Source: Alsobacter metallidurans (lineage in GTDB: Bacteria > Pseudomonadota > Alphaproteobacteria > Rhizobiales > Beijerinckiaceae). Taken from it: 64,000 bases of DNA. Every line of letters starts with the position of its first letter. Position 1 is the first letter of the stretch. Made by a program: the position numbers and the translations under genes. Location of the stretch: positions 124,001 through 188,000 of the forward strand of contig NZ_BMES01000002.1 in NCBI RefSeq assembly GCF_014636935.1. The letters are read 5' to 3'. A model generated the notes under the pieces. It saw only the letters and a list, made by a program, of their open reading frames with translations. It ran no database searches and was not told the DNA's origin. This document shows, piece after piece, positions 8,774 to 15,618 of the stretch.

Positions 8774-9943
8774 ATGATGACGCTGAAAAGAGCTCTACCC
8801 AGCCTTCCGCTGGCTCTCCTGTTTCTGGGACTACCGCCGGCGCTTGCCGAAACGCCGGACCGGGGCCGCCTCGACGCCGCGGCGCGCGCCTTTATGGAGC
8901 GCACGAGCGCACCCGGCCTCGCAATCGGGGTGGTTACCCCGGCGGGCGCGCAGGTGCTTTCCTACGGGGTGGCCTCGAAGGAGACCGGCGCGCCGGTCGA
9001 CGAGCGCACCGTTTTCGAGGTCGGATCGATCAGCAAGACGTTCACGGTGACGCTGGCCAGCTACGCCGCGGAGATCGGGGCGCTGAAGTGGGACGCTTCA
9101 CCTGGCCAATACATCCCCGAACTCAAGGCGACGGCCCTTGATCAGGTATCACTCCGAAACCTCGCGACGCACACCACCGGCGGCATGCCGCTGCAACTGC
9201 CCGACGAGGTGAAGACCGACGCGGGCCTCATGGACTACTTTCGCAAGTGGAGCCCGCCTTCGCGGCCCGGAAGCGTGCGCACCTACGCCAATCCGAGCAT
9301 CGGTCTCCTCGGCGTCGTGACGTCGCGTGCGCTCAAGGGCCCATTCGCGCAGGTAATGCGAGAGCACGTCACGGGGCCGCTCGGGCTTCAACACACCTTC
9401 TACGACGTGCCGGCGGCCGAGCAGCAGCACTATGCTCAGGGCTATACGCGGGACGGCAAGCCCACCAGGGTCTCGATGGCTCCTCTGGCCACGGAAGCCT
9501 ATGGCGTGCGAACCACCGCGAGCGATCTGTTGCGTTTCGTGGCGGCGCATCTCGGGCTGGTCGATGCGTCTCCGGTATTGAAGCGCGCCTTGTCGGCCAC
9601 GCAGGTTGGCCAGTTCCAGGCCGGGCCCATGACACAGGCGTCGATTTGGGAGTGGTATCCGCTTCCGGTTTCCGATGAGGACCTGGCGGTGGGGAACGGC
9701 GACCCCATGGTGCTCAAGCCCAGCCAGGTCACGCGCCTGGATCCGCCGCGGGCGCCGCCGGCCGATAGTCTCGTCACCAAGACCGGGGCAACCAACGGCT
9801 TCGGCGCCTACGTGGCGTTTGTTCCCGGTCGCCAGGTCGGGATCGTCATCATGGCGAACCGCAACCATCCCACGGCCGCGCGGCTAGACCTCGCCAAGCA
9901 GGTCTTCGCGGCGCTGAATGTGCAGGGACTTCCTGCTCGGTAG
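8774..9943 (+). CDS. Class C (AmpC-type) serine beta-lactamase
   Basis: Periplasmic hydrolase of 389 aa with a signal peptide (cleavage near PALAE, residue 25). The active-site motifs are in the class C order and spacing: Ser85-Ile-Ser-Lys88 (GSISKTF), Tyr171-Ala-Asn173 and Lys336-Thr-Gly338. The C-terminal GFGAYVAFVPGRQVGIVIMANR is typical of AmpC proteins. Two ATG codons lie at 8774 and 8777; the first is given. No ampR is adjacent, so inducibility is not evident. Class C members can also be esterases or DD-peptidase-like enzymes, but the YAN and KTG context favours a true beta-lactamase. Confidence 0.9.
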   Translation: MMTLKRALPSLPLALLFLGLPPALAETPDRGRLDAAARAFMERTSAPGLAIGVVTPAGAQVLSYGVASKETGAPVDERTVFEVGSISKTFTVTLASYAAEIGALKWDASPGQYIPELKATALDQVSLRNLATHTTGGMPLQLPDEVKTDAGLMDYFRKWSPPSRPGSVRTYANPSIGLLGVVTSRALKGPFAQVMREHVTGPLGLQHTFYDVPAAEQQHYAQGYTRDGKPTRVSMAPLATEAYGVRTTASDLLRFVAAHLGLVDASPVLKRALSATQVGQFQAGPMTQASIWEWYPLPVSDEDLAVGNGDPMVLKPSQVTRLDPPRAPPADSLVTKTGATNGFGAYVAFVPGRQVGIVIMANRNHPTAARLDLAKQVFAALNVQGLPAR

Positions 9944-9967
9944 ACGCATCGACAGGTGGACAGGCAG

Positions 9968-9997
9968 ACCACCGGCGCCGACGCGGCAGCCGGTGGT
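9968..9997. terminator. Stem-loop between convergent beta-lactamase and cueR genes
   Basis: A perfect 9-bp inverted repeat (ACCACCGGC / GCCGGTGGT) with a 12-nt loop, 25 bp after the beta-lactamase stop. There is no T-run on either side. Its position between convergent genes suggests a transcription-end or message-stabilising role. Confidence 0.4.
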
Positions 9998-10090
9998 TCA
10001 GCGCGTTCACGCGGTTGCCTCGAAACACTCAGATCCTCTCCGCCCGGGGCCGCAACGAAGGGCCGCCGCCCGGCGGACGCCCACTCACGC

Positions 10091-10510
10091 TCAGCCGGGT
10101 GGGGTACGGTCGACCCGATCTGGCGTGTCCGACAGTTCCTCCAGGATCGGGCACACCGGCCTCGCATCCCCATGGCAATGCCCGGCCAGATGCCTCAACG
10201 TGTCAGCCATGCTCCGCAGTTCGGCGATCTTCCGCTCGAGTTCGGCGACATGCTCCAGCGCGACGGCCTTGACGTCGGCGCTGGCCCGGCTCTTGTCGCG
10301 CCAGAGCTGGAGGAGCTCGCTGGTCTTGTCCATCGAGAAACCAAGGGAGCGGGCGCGCTTGATGAAACGGAGCGTGTGGACTCCTTCTGTCCCGTAGACG
10401 CGGTATCCGGCCTCCGTGCGGACGGCCGGCGCGACGAGCCCGATTGATTCGTAGTAGCGCACCATCTTGGCAGACAGACCGGCGGCGGCGGCAGCTTGGC
10501 CTATGTTCAT
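10091..10510 (-). CDS. cueR: Cu(I)-responsive MerR-family regulator CueR
   Basis: Regulator of 139 aa with the MerR layout: winged helix-turn-helix (residues 1-70, MNIGQAAAAAGLSAKMVRYYE), dimerisation coiled coil (about 78-108) and a C-terminal metal loop. Cys112 and Cys120 (HCHGDARPVC) and Ser77 match the residues that give E. coli CueR its selectivity for monovalent coinage metals; Zn and Hg regulators have other residues there. It binds and underwinds promoters with a 19-bp spacer. Three such operators lie nearby: its own promoter, the HMA gene promoter and the copA promoter. Confidence 0.95.
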   Translation of the reverse strand: MNIGQAAAAAGLSAKMVRYYESIGLVAPAVRTEAGYRVYGTEGVHTLRFIKRARSLGFSMDKTSELLQLWRDKSRASADVKAVALEHVAELERKIAELRSMADTLRHLAGHCHGDARPVCPILEELSDTPDRVDRTPPG

Positions 10511-10540
10511 CGCGTCCTCCGTCGTTCGAATGTACCCCTC

Positions 10541-10572
10541 ATAAAGGTTCCCATCGTGGGAAGGTCAAGGTC
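10541..10572 (-). promoter_or_regulatory. CueR-type operator/promoter of cueR (autoregulation)
   Basis: Read on the minus strand there is TTGACC (-35), 19 nt of spacer, then TATGAG (-10). The dyad at 10545-10565 has arms ACCTTCCC and GGGAACCT. The long 19-bp spacer is the hallmark of MerR-activated promoters. The start codon of cueR is about 30 bp downstream. Confidence 0.8.
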
Positions 10573-10617
10573 CGCCCTGCGTGACTGGCCCGGCGTCGGA
10601 CGCTCACCGGAAGACGC

Positions 10618-10648
10618 TTGACCTTCCTACGGTGGGAAGGTCCACGGT
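10618..10648 (+). promoter_or_regulatory. CueR-type operator/promoter of the HMA copper protein gene
   Basis: TTGACC at 10618-10623, 19-nt spacer, weak -10 CACGGT at 10643-10648. The dyad at 10621-10641 has arms ACCTTCC and GGAAGGT. Together with the cueR operator it forms a divergent, doubly CueR-controlled intergenic region. Confidence 0.85.
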
Positions 10649-10677
10649 TCGCGCACACCTCACGAAGGAGCGACGCC

Positions 10678-10932
10678 GTGTGCGGATGTGGATGCGGGAT
10701 GACGGCCAATTCGAAGGCGGCGATGACGCACGTGGGAGCCGAGGTCGTTCGCGTGAGAGACATGCGGTGCGGGCGCTGCGTCGCCGCGATCACGGGTGCG
10801 ATCCAGGCGAAATGGCCGTTTGCCGCCGTGAGGGCAGACCTCGCCGGCGAGACGATTTCGGTTTCCGGAATGGAGGTCGGCGCCGACCTGCGGGGCGTGA
10901 TCCGGGCCGCCGGCTATACGCCCGCAGGCTGA
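10678..10932 (+). CDS. Small heavy-metal-associated (HMA) copper-binding protein with Cys-rich N-terminus
   Basis: Predicted 84-aa protein with one ferredoxin-like HMA domain (about residues 20-84). The metal loop is DMRCGRC, the usual MxCxxC copper site. The GTG start at 10678 is chosen because GAAGGAG at 10664-10670 is 7 nt upstream and because an upstream TTG at 10618 lies in the -35 of the CueR promoter. This start gives an unusual N-terminus, MCGCGCGM, with three extra cysteines. It probably acts as a cytosolic Cu(I) chaperone or buffer for CopA. It is directly under a CueR operator. Confidence 0.8.
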   Translation: MCGCGCGMTANSKAAMTHVGAEVVRVRDMRCGRCVAAITGAIQAKWPFAAVRADLAGETISVSGMEVGADLRGVIRAAGYTPAG

Positions 10933-11013
10933 CCGTTGTGGCGTGGGCCTGCTTGGCGGGCCCGCGCGGATGTGAGACAACCAGCCCCTTCGAACCCCGT
11001 TGCTTCGAGCCCC

Positions 11014-11454
11014 ATGACGAGCTTCGCGACATTGCTGCTGACGATCGCGCTGGCGCTGTACCCGCTGTCTGGCGGTCGTGCGATGGCGACCGGAGCGCCT
11101 CATGCGCAGGCGGTGGCGGCGCAGGCGAAAGCCGCGGTCCAGGGCGCCGATGCGCACGTGCGCCATGGCGGCGGCGATCATCGGGAGTCGTCCGCTGTCA
11201 ACGCCGACGCAGCCGCCGTTCATGTTCATGCCTCGCCCGAGGATCACGGCTTGCAGCACGCGGCGGAGAGCCCGTGCTCCGGGGATCACGGCTCGTCGAG
11301 TTGCTGCAGCGTAAGCTGCCACGCCATGGCGCCTCTCGCGGGGGCCGCCGTTCCTGCCCAACGGCATGTCGTCATGCTCATCGGCGTCGCCACCTTGCCG
11401 ATGCCGCACGGCGTCGGGTTCGACGGGCTCCTGCGTCCCCCAAGACCGGCCTGA
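11014..11454 (+). CDS. Exported His/Cys-rich small protein of the copper cluster
   Basis: Predicted 146-aa protein I cannot assign to a named family. It has a hydrophobic signal-like N-terminus (TSFATLLLTIALALYPLSGG), a middle rich in His, Cys and acidic residues (HVRHGGGDHRES, HVHASPEDHG, SPCSGDHGSSSCCSVSCH), and a short hydrophobic stretch (VVMLIGVATLP) near the C-terminus. The composition suggests periplasmic or membrane-linked copper binding, similar in style to CopL-like leader proteins of other cop operons (inference). The ATG at 11014 has no strong ribosome-binding site; longer upstream starts in the same frame exist but would bury the signal peptide. It lies between the HMA gene and the lipoprotein gene. 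Confidence 0.6.
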   Translation: MTSFATLLLTIALALYPLSGGRAMATGAPHAQAVAAQAKAAVQGADAHVRHGGGDHRESSAVNADAAAVHVHASPEDHGLQHAAESPCSGDHGSSSCCSVSCHAMAPLAGAAVPAQRHVVMLIGVATLPMPHGVGFDGLLRPPRPA

Positions 11455-11574
11455 CCGCCCGCGGGCGACAAGCCCGCTCGCCGGGCCCCTTGCGGGCCCT
11501 CGGTCTTCCTCGACGTCCTGAACCATCACCGTGCCACTGAGCCCGGAGGTGGAGGCGTCCTGTCCGGTACCACC

Positions 11575-11799
11575 ATGCCAAGACTGTCGCCTATCATGCT
11601 GGCGGCGATGGGCCTTGCGGGCTGCGCGCCCGCTCCGCCGGCCTATCTGGCCGCGCCCATGATCGCCACGCCCTCCGTCCGTCCAGTGCGGGCCGACCCG
11701 GTCACGGCCGGCTTAGGACGCTTCGAGATCGTCGAGCCGAAGGGCTGGGACGCGCTGAACCGGAACGTCACGCCGAAGGGAGGCTCACATGCGCCGTGA
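11575..11799 (+). CDS. Small lipoprotein of the copper cluster
   Basis: 74-aa predicted lipoprotein. The signal sequence ends in a lipobox (GLAGC, Cys17). The mature part of about 57 residues is Pro-rich and has no metal-binding motif I recognise. Its last 11 bp overlap the start of the outer-membrane protein gene, which suggests translational coupling and a joint envelope role. Function unknown. Confidence 0.6.
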   Translation: MPRLSPIMLAAMGLAGCAPAPPAYLAAPMIATPSVRPVRADPVTAGLGRFEIVEPKGWDALNRNVTPKGGSHAP

Positions 11800-13246
11800 G
11801 CCTCGGACCCTGGCCCGGGCGATCGGCGCCGGCGGTCTTTCCCTGCTGTTGGCCGGATGCGTCAGCGCCGGCCCTGATGGCGGCCTCGGCGTCGTCGACG
11901 CCGTCGCCCGCAACGAGCTTGGCCGCGGTGTCGTGAAGGTCTCCACCGACGCCGAAGCCGCCGTAGCCGCCCAGGGCGTCTGGGCGGCGCTGAAGCGCCC
12001 GCTGACGGCCGACGCCGCCGTCGGTGTCGCACTCGCAAGCAACCGCGCGCTGCAGGCGGCTTACAACGAGCTTGGCGTCTCCGAGGCGGCTTTTCTGCAG
12101 GCCAGCCTGCCTCCCAATCCAAAGATCGGCCTGTCCCGCCTCGGCGGAGGCCTTGAGCTCGAACTCGAGCGCAGCCTGCTCGTCAGCCTCTATGCGCTGG
12201 CGACCCTGCCGGTCCGGCGCGAGATCGCGGGCGACCAGTTGCGCGCCGCGCAGATGCGGGCGGCCGATGCGACCCTGAAGCTCGCCACGGATGTTCGCCG
12301 CCAGTACTGGCGGGCCGTTGCGGCGAACCAGCAGGCGGCGACGCTCCAGCAAGCCAAGGTCACCACGGACGCGGCCGCCGAACTCGCCCGCAAGCTTGGT
12401 GAGTCCGGCGGTATGAACAAGCTCGACCAAGCCCGGGAATACGCGCTCGCGGCCGAGCTCGACTCGCAGCTCGCCCGAGCTCGGCTCGCGCAGCGTCTTG
12501 AACGTGAGCGCCTGACCCGGCTCCTCGGCCTGTGGGGGCCGGAGATCGATTTCCGGCTCCCGTCCGCCTTGCCGCCTCTGCCCAAGTCCGTCCGCTCAGC
12601 AACCGACGTTGAAGCGCGGGCGCTCGCCCGACGCGTCGACCTGCAAGCGGCCAGGCTGGACCTCGAGAGTCTCGGCAAGTCTCTCGGGCTCACCCAGGCC
12701 ACCCGCTTCACGACCGACCTGGAGCTTGCCGGCAACAGCAAGTACGACCGCCAGAAGACAGTCACGGAAGACGGCGGGATCGCGAAGGAGAAGCTCAACC
12801 GCCGAGGCCTCGCGATCGAGTTCGAGATCCCGCTCTTCGACTTCGGCCAAGCCCGCACGATCGACGCCGAGCAGCGCTACATGCGGGCGGCCAACCTGCT
12901 CGCGGCCAAGGCCGTCAACGTCCGCTCCGAAGCGCGCGAGGCCGCGATGGCCTGCCGAGGAACCTGGGACATCGCCCGGCATTACGAGGCCACGGTGCTG
13001 CCCCTGCGCAAGCAGATCCAGGACGAGGCGCTGCTCCAGTACAGCGGAATGCTCGTCGACGTTTCCAGCCTTATCGCCGACGTGCGGGCCCGGATTCTCG
13101 CCCAGGCCCAGGCAATCGACGCCCGCCGGGACTTCTGGATCGCCGAGGCCGAGTTGCGCGCGGCCCTCGCCGGCGGCGGAGCGGGAGCCTCGTCCGGCTC
13201 CGCGTCAGCATCGCCGGCCGGCGCCGAACAGGCTGCCGCCCATTGA
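11789..13246 (+). CDS. TolC-family outer-membrane lipoprotein (CusC/CzcC-like)
   Basis: 485-aa outer-membrane channel subunit. The signal peptide ends in a lipobox (LLAGC), as in the CusC/OprM group. The rest is long helical segments typical of the OEP family, with pairs such as VGVALASNRALQAAYNELGVSEAAFLQA and a second repeat around EIPLFDFGQARTIDAEQRYMRA. GAAGGGAGG sits just before the ATG. Normally this protein pairs with a CusB-type adaptor and a CusA-type RND pump, but neither is in the window. It may use a pump encoded elsewhere or work with the periplasmic oxidase set. It is in the operon with the oxidase (17-bp gap). Confidence 0.88.
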   Translation: MRREPRTLARAIGAGGLSLLLAGCVSAGPDGGLGVVDAVARNELGRGVVKVSTDAEAAVAAQGVWAALKRPLTADAAVGVALASNRALQAAYNELGVSEAAFLQASLPPNPKIGLSRLGGGLELELERSLLVSLYALATLPVRREIAGDQLRAAQMRAADATLKLATDVRRQYWRAVAANQQAATLQQAKVTTDAAAELARKLGESGGMNKLDQAREYALAAELDSQLARARLAQRLERERLTRLLGLWGPEIDFRLPSALPPLPKSVRSATDVEARALARRVDLQAARLDLESLGKSLGLTQATRFTTDLELAGNSKYDRQKTVTEDGGIAKEKLNRRGLAIEFEIPLFDFGQARTIDAEQRYMRAANLLAAKAVNVRSEAREAAMACRGTWDIARHYEATVLPLRKQIQDEALLQYSGMLVDVSSLIADVRARILAQAQAIDARRDFWIAEAELRAALAGGGAGASSGSASASPAGAEQAAAH

Positions 13247-13263
13247 ACCCGAGAGAGATCGCC

Positions 13264-14667
13264 ATGGACATCTCCCGCAGAAACGTCATTCGGGCCGGCA
13301 GCGGCCTCGTCCTCACAGGGGCCACGATGGTCAGCGGCCGCGCCCAGGCCGCCGCAATCCCCGAGGCGCCGACCACGGGAGACGCGACGACGCAGCAGCC
13401 CGTCGCGCCGACCTCGGGGCCGGACTACCAGCCCGTGGTCACCCTGAACGGCTGGACGCTACCCTGGCGCATGAACGGCGACTGGAAGGAGTTCCACCTC
13501 GTCGCCGAGCCCGTGGTCCGCGAATTGGCGCCCGGCATGAAGGCCCACCTGTGGGGCTACAACGGCCAGTCCCCCGGCCCGACCATCGAGGCGGTGGAAG
13601 GGGACAAGGTCCGCATCTTCGTCACCAACAAGCTGCCGGAAAACACGGCCGTGCACTGGCACGGGCAGCGCCTGCCCAACGGGATGGATGGCGTGGGCGG
13701 ACTCACGCAACCGCATATCCCGCCCGGCAGGACCTTTGTCTACGAGTTCCAGCTGCGCCGCAGCGGCACCTTCATGTACCACCCGCATTCCGACGAGATG
13801 GTGCAGATGGCCATGGGCATGATGGGGCTCTTCATCGTGCACCCGCGCGACCCCGCCTTTCGCCGTGTCGACCGCGACTTCGCATTCCTGCTGAACGCGT
13901 TCGACATCGAGGCCGGAAGCTACGTACCGAAGGTCAACACCATGCTGGAGTTCAATCTCTGGTGCTGGAACAGCCGTGTCTTCCCCGGCATCGACCCGCT
14001 CGTCGTGGGCAAGGGCGATAAGGTGCGGATCCGCTTCGGCAACCTCACCATGACCAACCACCCGGTCCACCTGCACGGCTACGAATTCAAAGTCTCGGGG
14101 ACGGATGGCGGCTGGGTGCCCGAGGCGGCCGCCTGGCCCGAGGTGTCCGTCGACTGCGCGGTCGGGCAGATGCGCTCGTTCGACTTCGTCGCCGACGAGC
14201 CGGGCGACTGGGCGATCCACTGCCACAAGTCGCACCACACGATGAACGCCATGGGCCATGCCGTGAAGACCTACATCGGCGTCGACAAGAAGGAGATCGC
14301 GCAACGGCTCAAGAAGCTCGTGCCCGGCTACATGCCGATGGGCTCGAACGGCATGGGCGAGATGGGCGCGATGGAAATGCCGCTGCCCGACAACACGCTG
14401 CCGATGATGACCGGCTTCGCCCAGTTCGGGCCCGTCGAGATGGGCGGCATGTTCTCGGTCGTGAAGGTCCGGGAAGGCCTCGCGAAGGGCGACTACAAGG
14501 ATCCCGGCTGGTTCAAGAACCCGGCCGGCGCCGTAGCCTATGAGTTCAAGGGGCAACTGCCGGAGCCCGTGCGGTCCGGCAAGCAGGCCGGCGCCAAGGG
14601 CGCCGTGGAGTTCTCCGCCGTCGATCCGCGCACCAGGCCGGCCGGCGGCGGCCACGACCAGCACTGA
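13264..14667 (+). CDS. Tat-exported multicopper oxidase (copper oxidase)
   Basis: 467-aa periplasmic oxidase, probably converting Cu(I) to less toxic Cu(II). The N-terminus has a twin-arginine signal (SRRNVIRAG). All four copper-site motifs are present: H131-W-H133, H173-P-H175, H266-P-V-H269-L-H271, and H319-C320-H321 with His325 and Met330. Cys320/His325/Met330/His266 form the type 1 site. After the catalytic core comes a Met-rich tail (about residues 352-390: GYMPMGSNGMGEMGAMEMP and MMTGF), like the accessory Cu(I) sites of CueO/CopA oxidases. The ATG at 13264 is preferred over a TTG at 13243 that overlaps the previous gene. Confidence 0.93.
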   Translation: MDISRRNVIRAGSGLVLTGATMVSGRAQAAAIPEAPTTGDATTQQPVAPTSGPDYQPVVTLNGWTLPWRMNGDWKEFHLVAEPVVRELAPGMKAHLWGYNGQSPGPTIEAVEGDKVRIFVTNKLPENTAVHWHGQRLPNGMDGVGGLTQPHIPPGRTFVYEFQLRRSGTFMYHPHSDEMVQMAMGMMGLFIVHPRDPAFRRVDRDFAFLLNAFDIEAGSYVPKVNTMLEFNLWCWNSRVFPGIDPLVVGKGDKVRIRFGNLTMTNHPVHLHGYEFKVSGTDGGWVPEAAAWPEVSVDCAVGQMRSFDFVADEPGDWAIHCHKSHHTMNAMGHAVKTYIGVDKKEIAQRLKKLVPGYMPMGSNGMGEMGAMEMPLPDNTLPMMTGFAQFGPVEMGGMFSVVKVREGLAKGDYKDPGWFKNPAGAVAYEFKGQLPEPVRSGKQAGAKGAVEFSAVDPRTRPAGGGHDQH

Positions 14668-14701
14668 CAAGACCAGTCAACCAGACCCGCGGAGATCGAT
14701 C

Positions 14702-15181
14702 GTGACAAAGCATATCCTGGCGGCCGCATCTTTGAGCGCGGCGCTCCTGGCCGGAACGGCCGCATGGGCCGGCGGCGGGCAGCCCGGCCACCATCATCCC
14801 GCCGGCGCTTTCGGGCGCCCGGGCGATCCCAAGAAGCCGGCCCGCGTTGTCAATGTCGTTATGAAGGACGGGGAGACCATGGCCTTCGTGCCGAACCGCA
14901 TCGAGGTGCGAAAGGGCGAGCAGGTCCGCTTCAAGCTCCGGAACGACGGAGCGTTGGACCACGAGATGGTGCTCGCCACCCTCGAGATGAACCTGAAGCA
15001 CGCCGAGGAGATGAAGAAGAACCCCGACATGGAGCACGACGATCCCAACGCCAAGCGCGTGGCGCCCGCCAAGACCTCGGAGATCCTCTGGCGTTTCGAC
15101 AAGGCCGGCGCCTTCGACTTCTCGTGCCTCATTCCCGGTCACCGCGAAGCGGGCATGACCGGGTCCGTGATCGTCAAGTGA
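14702..15181 (+). CDS. Periplasmic cupredoxin (blue-copper protein)
   Basis: 159-aa exported protein with a signal peptide (about residues 1-23) and a His-rich mature N-terminus (GQPGHHHPAG). The cupredoxin fold ends in the type 1 copper motif Cys142-x4-His147-x4-Met152 (CLIPGHREAGM). The fourth ligand is probably the His of ALDHEMVLA. The start is a GTG with CGGAGA upstream. It lies 34 bp after the multicopper oxidase gene and may pass electrons or copper to it. It resembles the cupredoxin partner proteins of cop clusters, not a respiratory azurin. Confidence 0.88.
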   Translation: MTKHILAAASLSAALLAGTAAWAGGGQPGHHHPAGAFGRPGDPKKPARVVNVVMKDGETMAFVPNRIEVRKGEQVRFKLRNDGALDHEMVLATLEMNLKHAEEMKKNPDMEHDDPNAKRVAPAKTSEILWRFDKAGAFDFSCLIPGHREAGMTGSVIVK

Positions 15182-15195
15182 ACAGGAGATTGTCC

Positions 15196-15504
15196 ATGGC
15201 CGCCATCAAGACCACCCGCACCGTCCTCGCAGCCGCGGCCGCGCTCGGCGTCGCGCTCGCGCCCGCCCTGGCCCAGGAAACCCCCAAGGTGAAGGGCGCG
15301 GTCGAGAAGATCGACGAGAGCGCCGAGAAGATCACGCTGAACCACGCGCCCATCCCGAACCTCGACATGGGCGAGATGAAGATGGTCTTCAAGGCGGGCG
15401 ACAAGGCCATGCTCAAGCAGGTCAAGAAAGGCGACAAGGTGCTCTTCACCGCTGACCGGGTGAACGGACAGCTGACCATCACCTCCATCGCCAAGTCGAA
15501 ATAG
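15196..15504 (+). CDS. CusF-like periplasmic copper-binding protein
   Basis: 102-aa exported protein with a signal peptide ending near ALAQ (residue 27) and a small beta-barrel copper-binding domain. The CusF site is visible as NHAPIPNLDMGEMKM. The His and the two Met of MKM correspond to His36, Met47 and Met49 of E. coli CusF. The position of Trp44 is a Met here, giving a possible all-His/Met site. CAGGAG is a good ribosome-binding site. It is in the operon with the cupredoxin (14-bp gap) and is likely a periplasmic Cu(I) carrier. Confidence 0.88.
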   Translation: MAAIKTTRTVLAAAAALGVALAPALAQETPKVKGAVEKIDESAEKITLNHAPIPNLDMGEMKMVFKAGDKAMLKQVKKGDKVLFTADRVNGQLTITSIAKSK

Positions 15505-15562
15505 GGCGCTCCGGGCGTGCTGCCGGACCGGCCGGCGGCGCGTTCCCGGGCCGTGGAACGGG

Positions 15563-15593
15563 TTGACCTTCCCATCATGGGAAGGTGCAGGGT
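15563..15593 (+). promoter_or_regulatory. CueR-type operator/promoter of copA
   Basis: TTGACC at 15563-15568, 19-nt spacer, -10-like CAGGGT at 15588-15593. The dyad at 15566-15586 is perfect (ACCTTCCCAT / ATGGGAAGGT) and is the best of the three copies in the window. The copA start lies 26 bp downstream of the -10. Confidence 0.9.
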
Positions 15594-15618
15594 GGCGCAA
15601 GCAACTGGAGGACCAACG

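Noticed and set aside
8774-9943. Reading the serine hydrolase as a DD-peptidase or esterase instead of a beta-lactamase.
   Set aside because: SISK, YAN and KTG motifs with class C spacing and C-terminal context fit AmpC better, although esterase activity cannot be excluded.
10618-10677. Upstream TTG start that would extend the HMA protein by 20 residues.
   Set aside because: The codon is part of the -35 box of the CueR promoter, and a better ribosome-binding site precedes the GTG at 10678.
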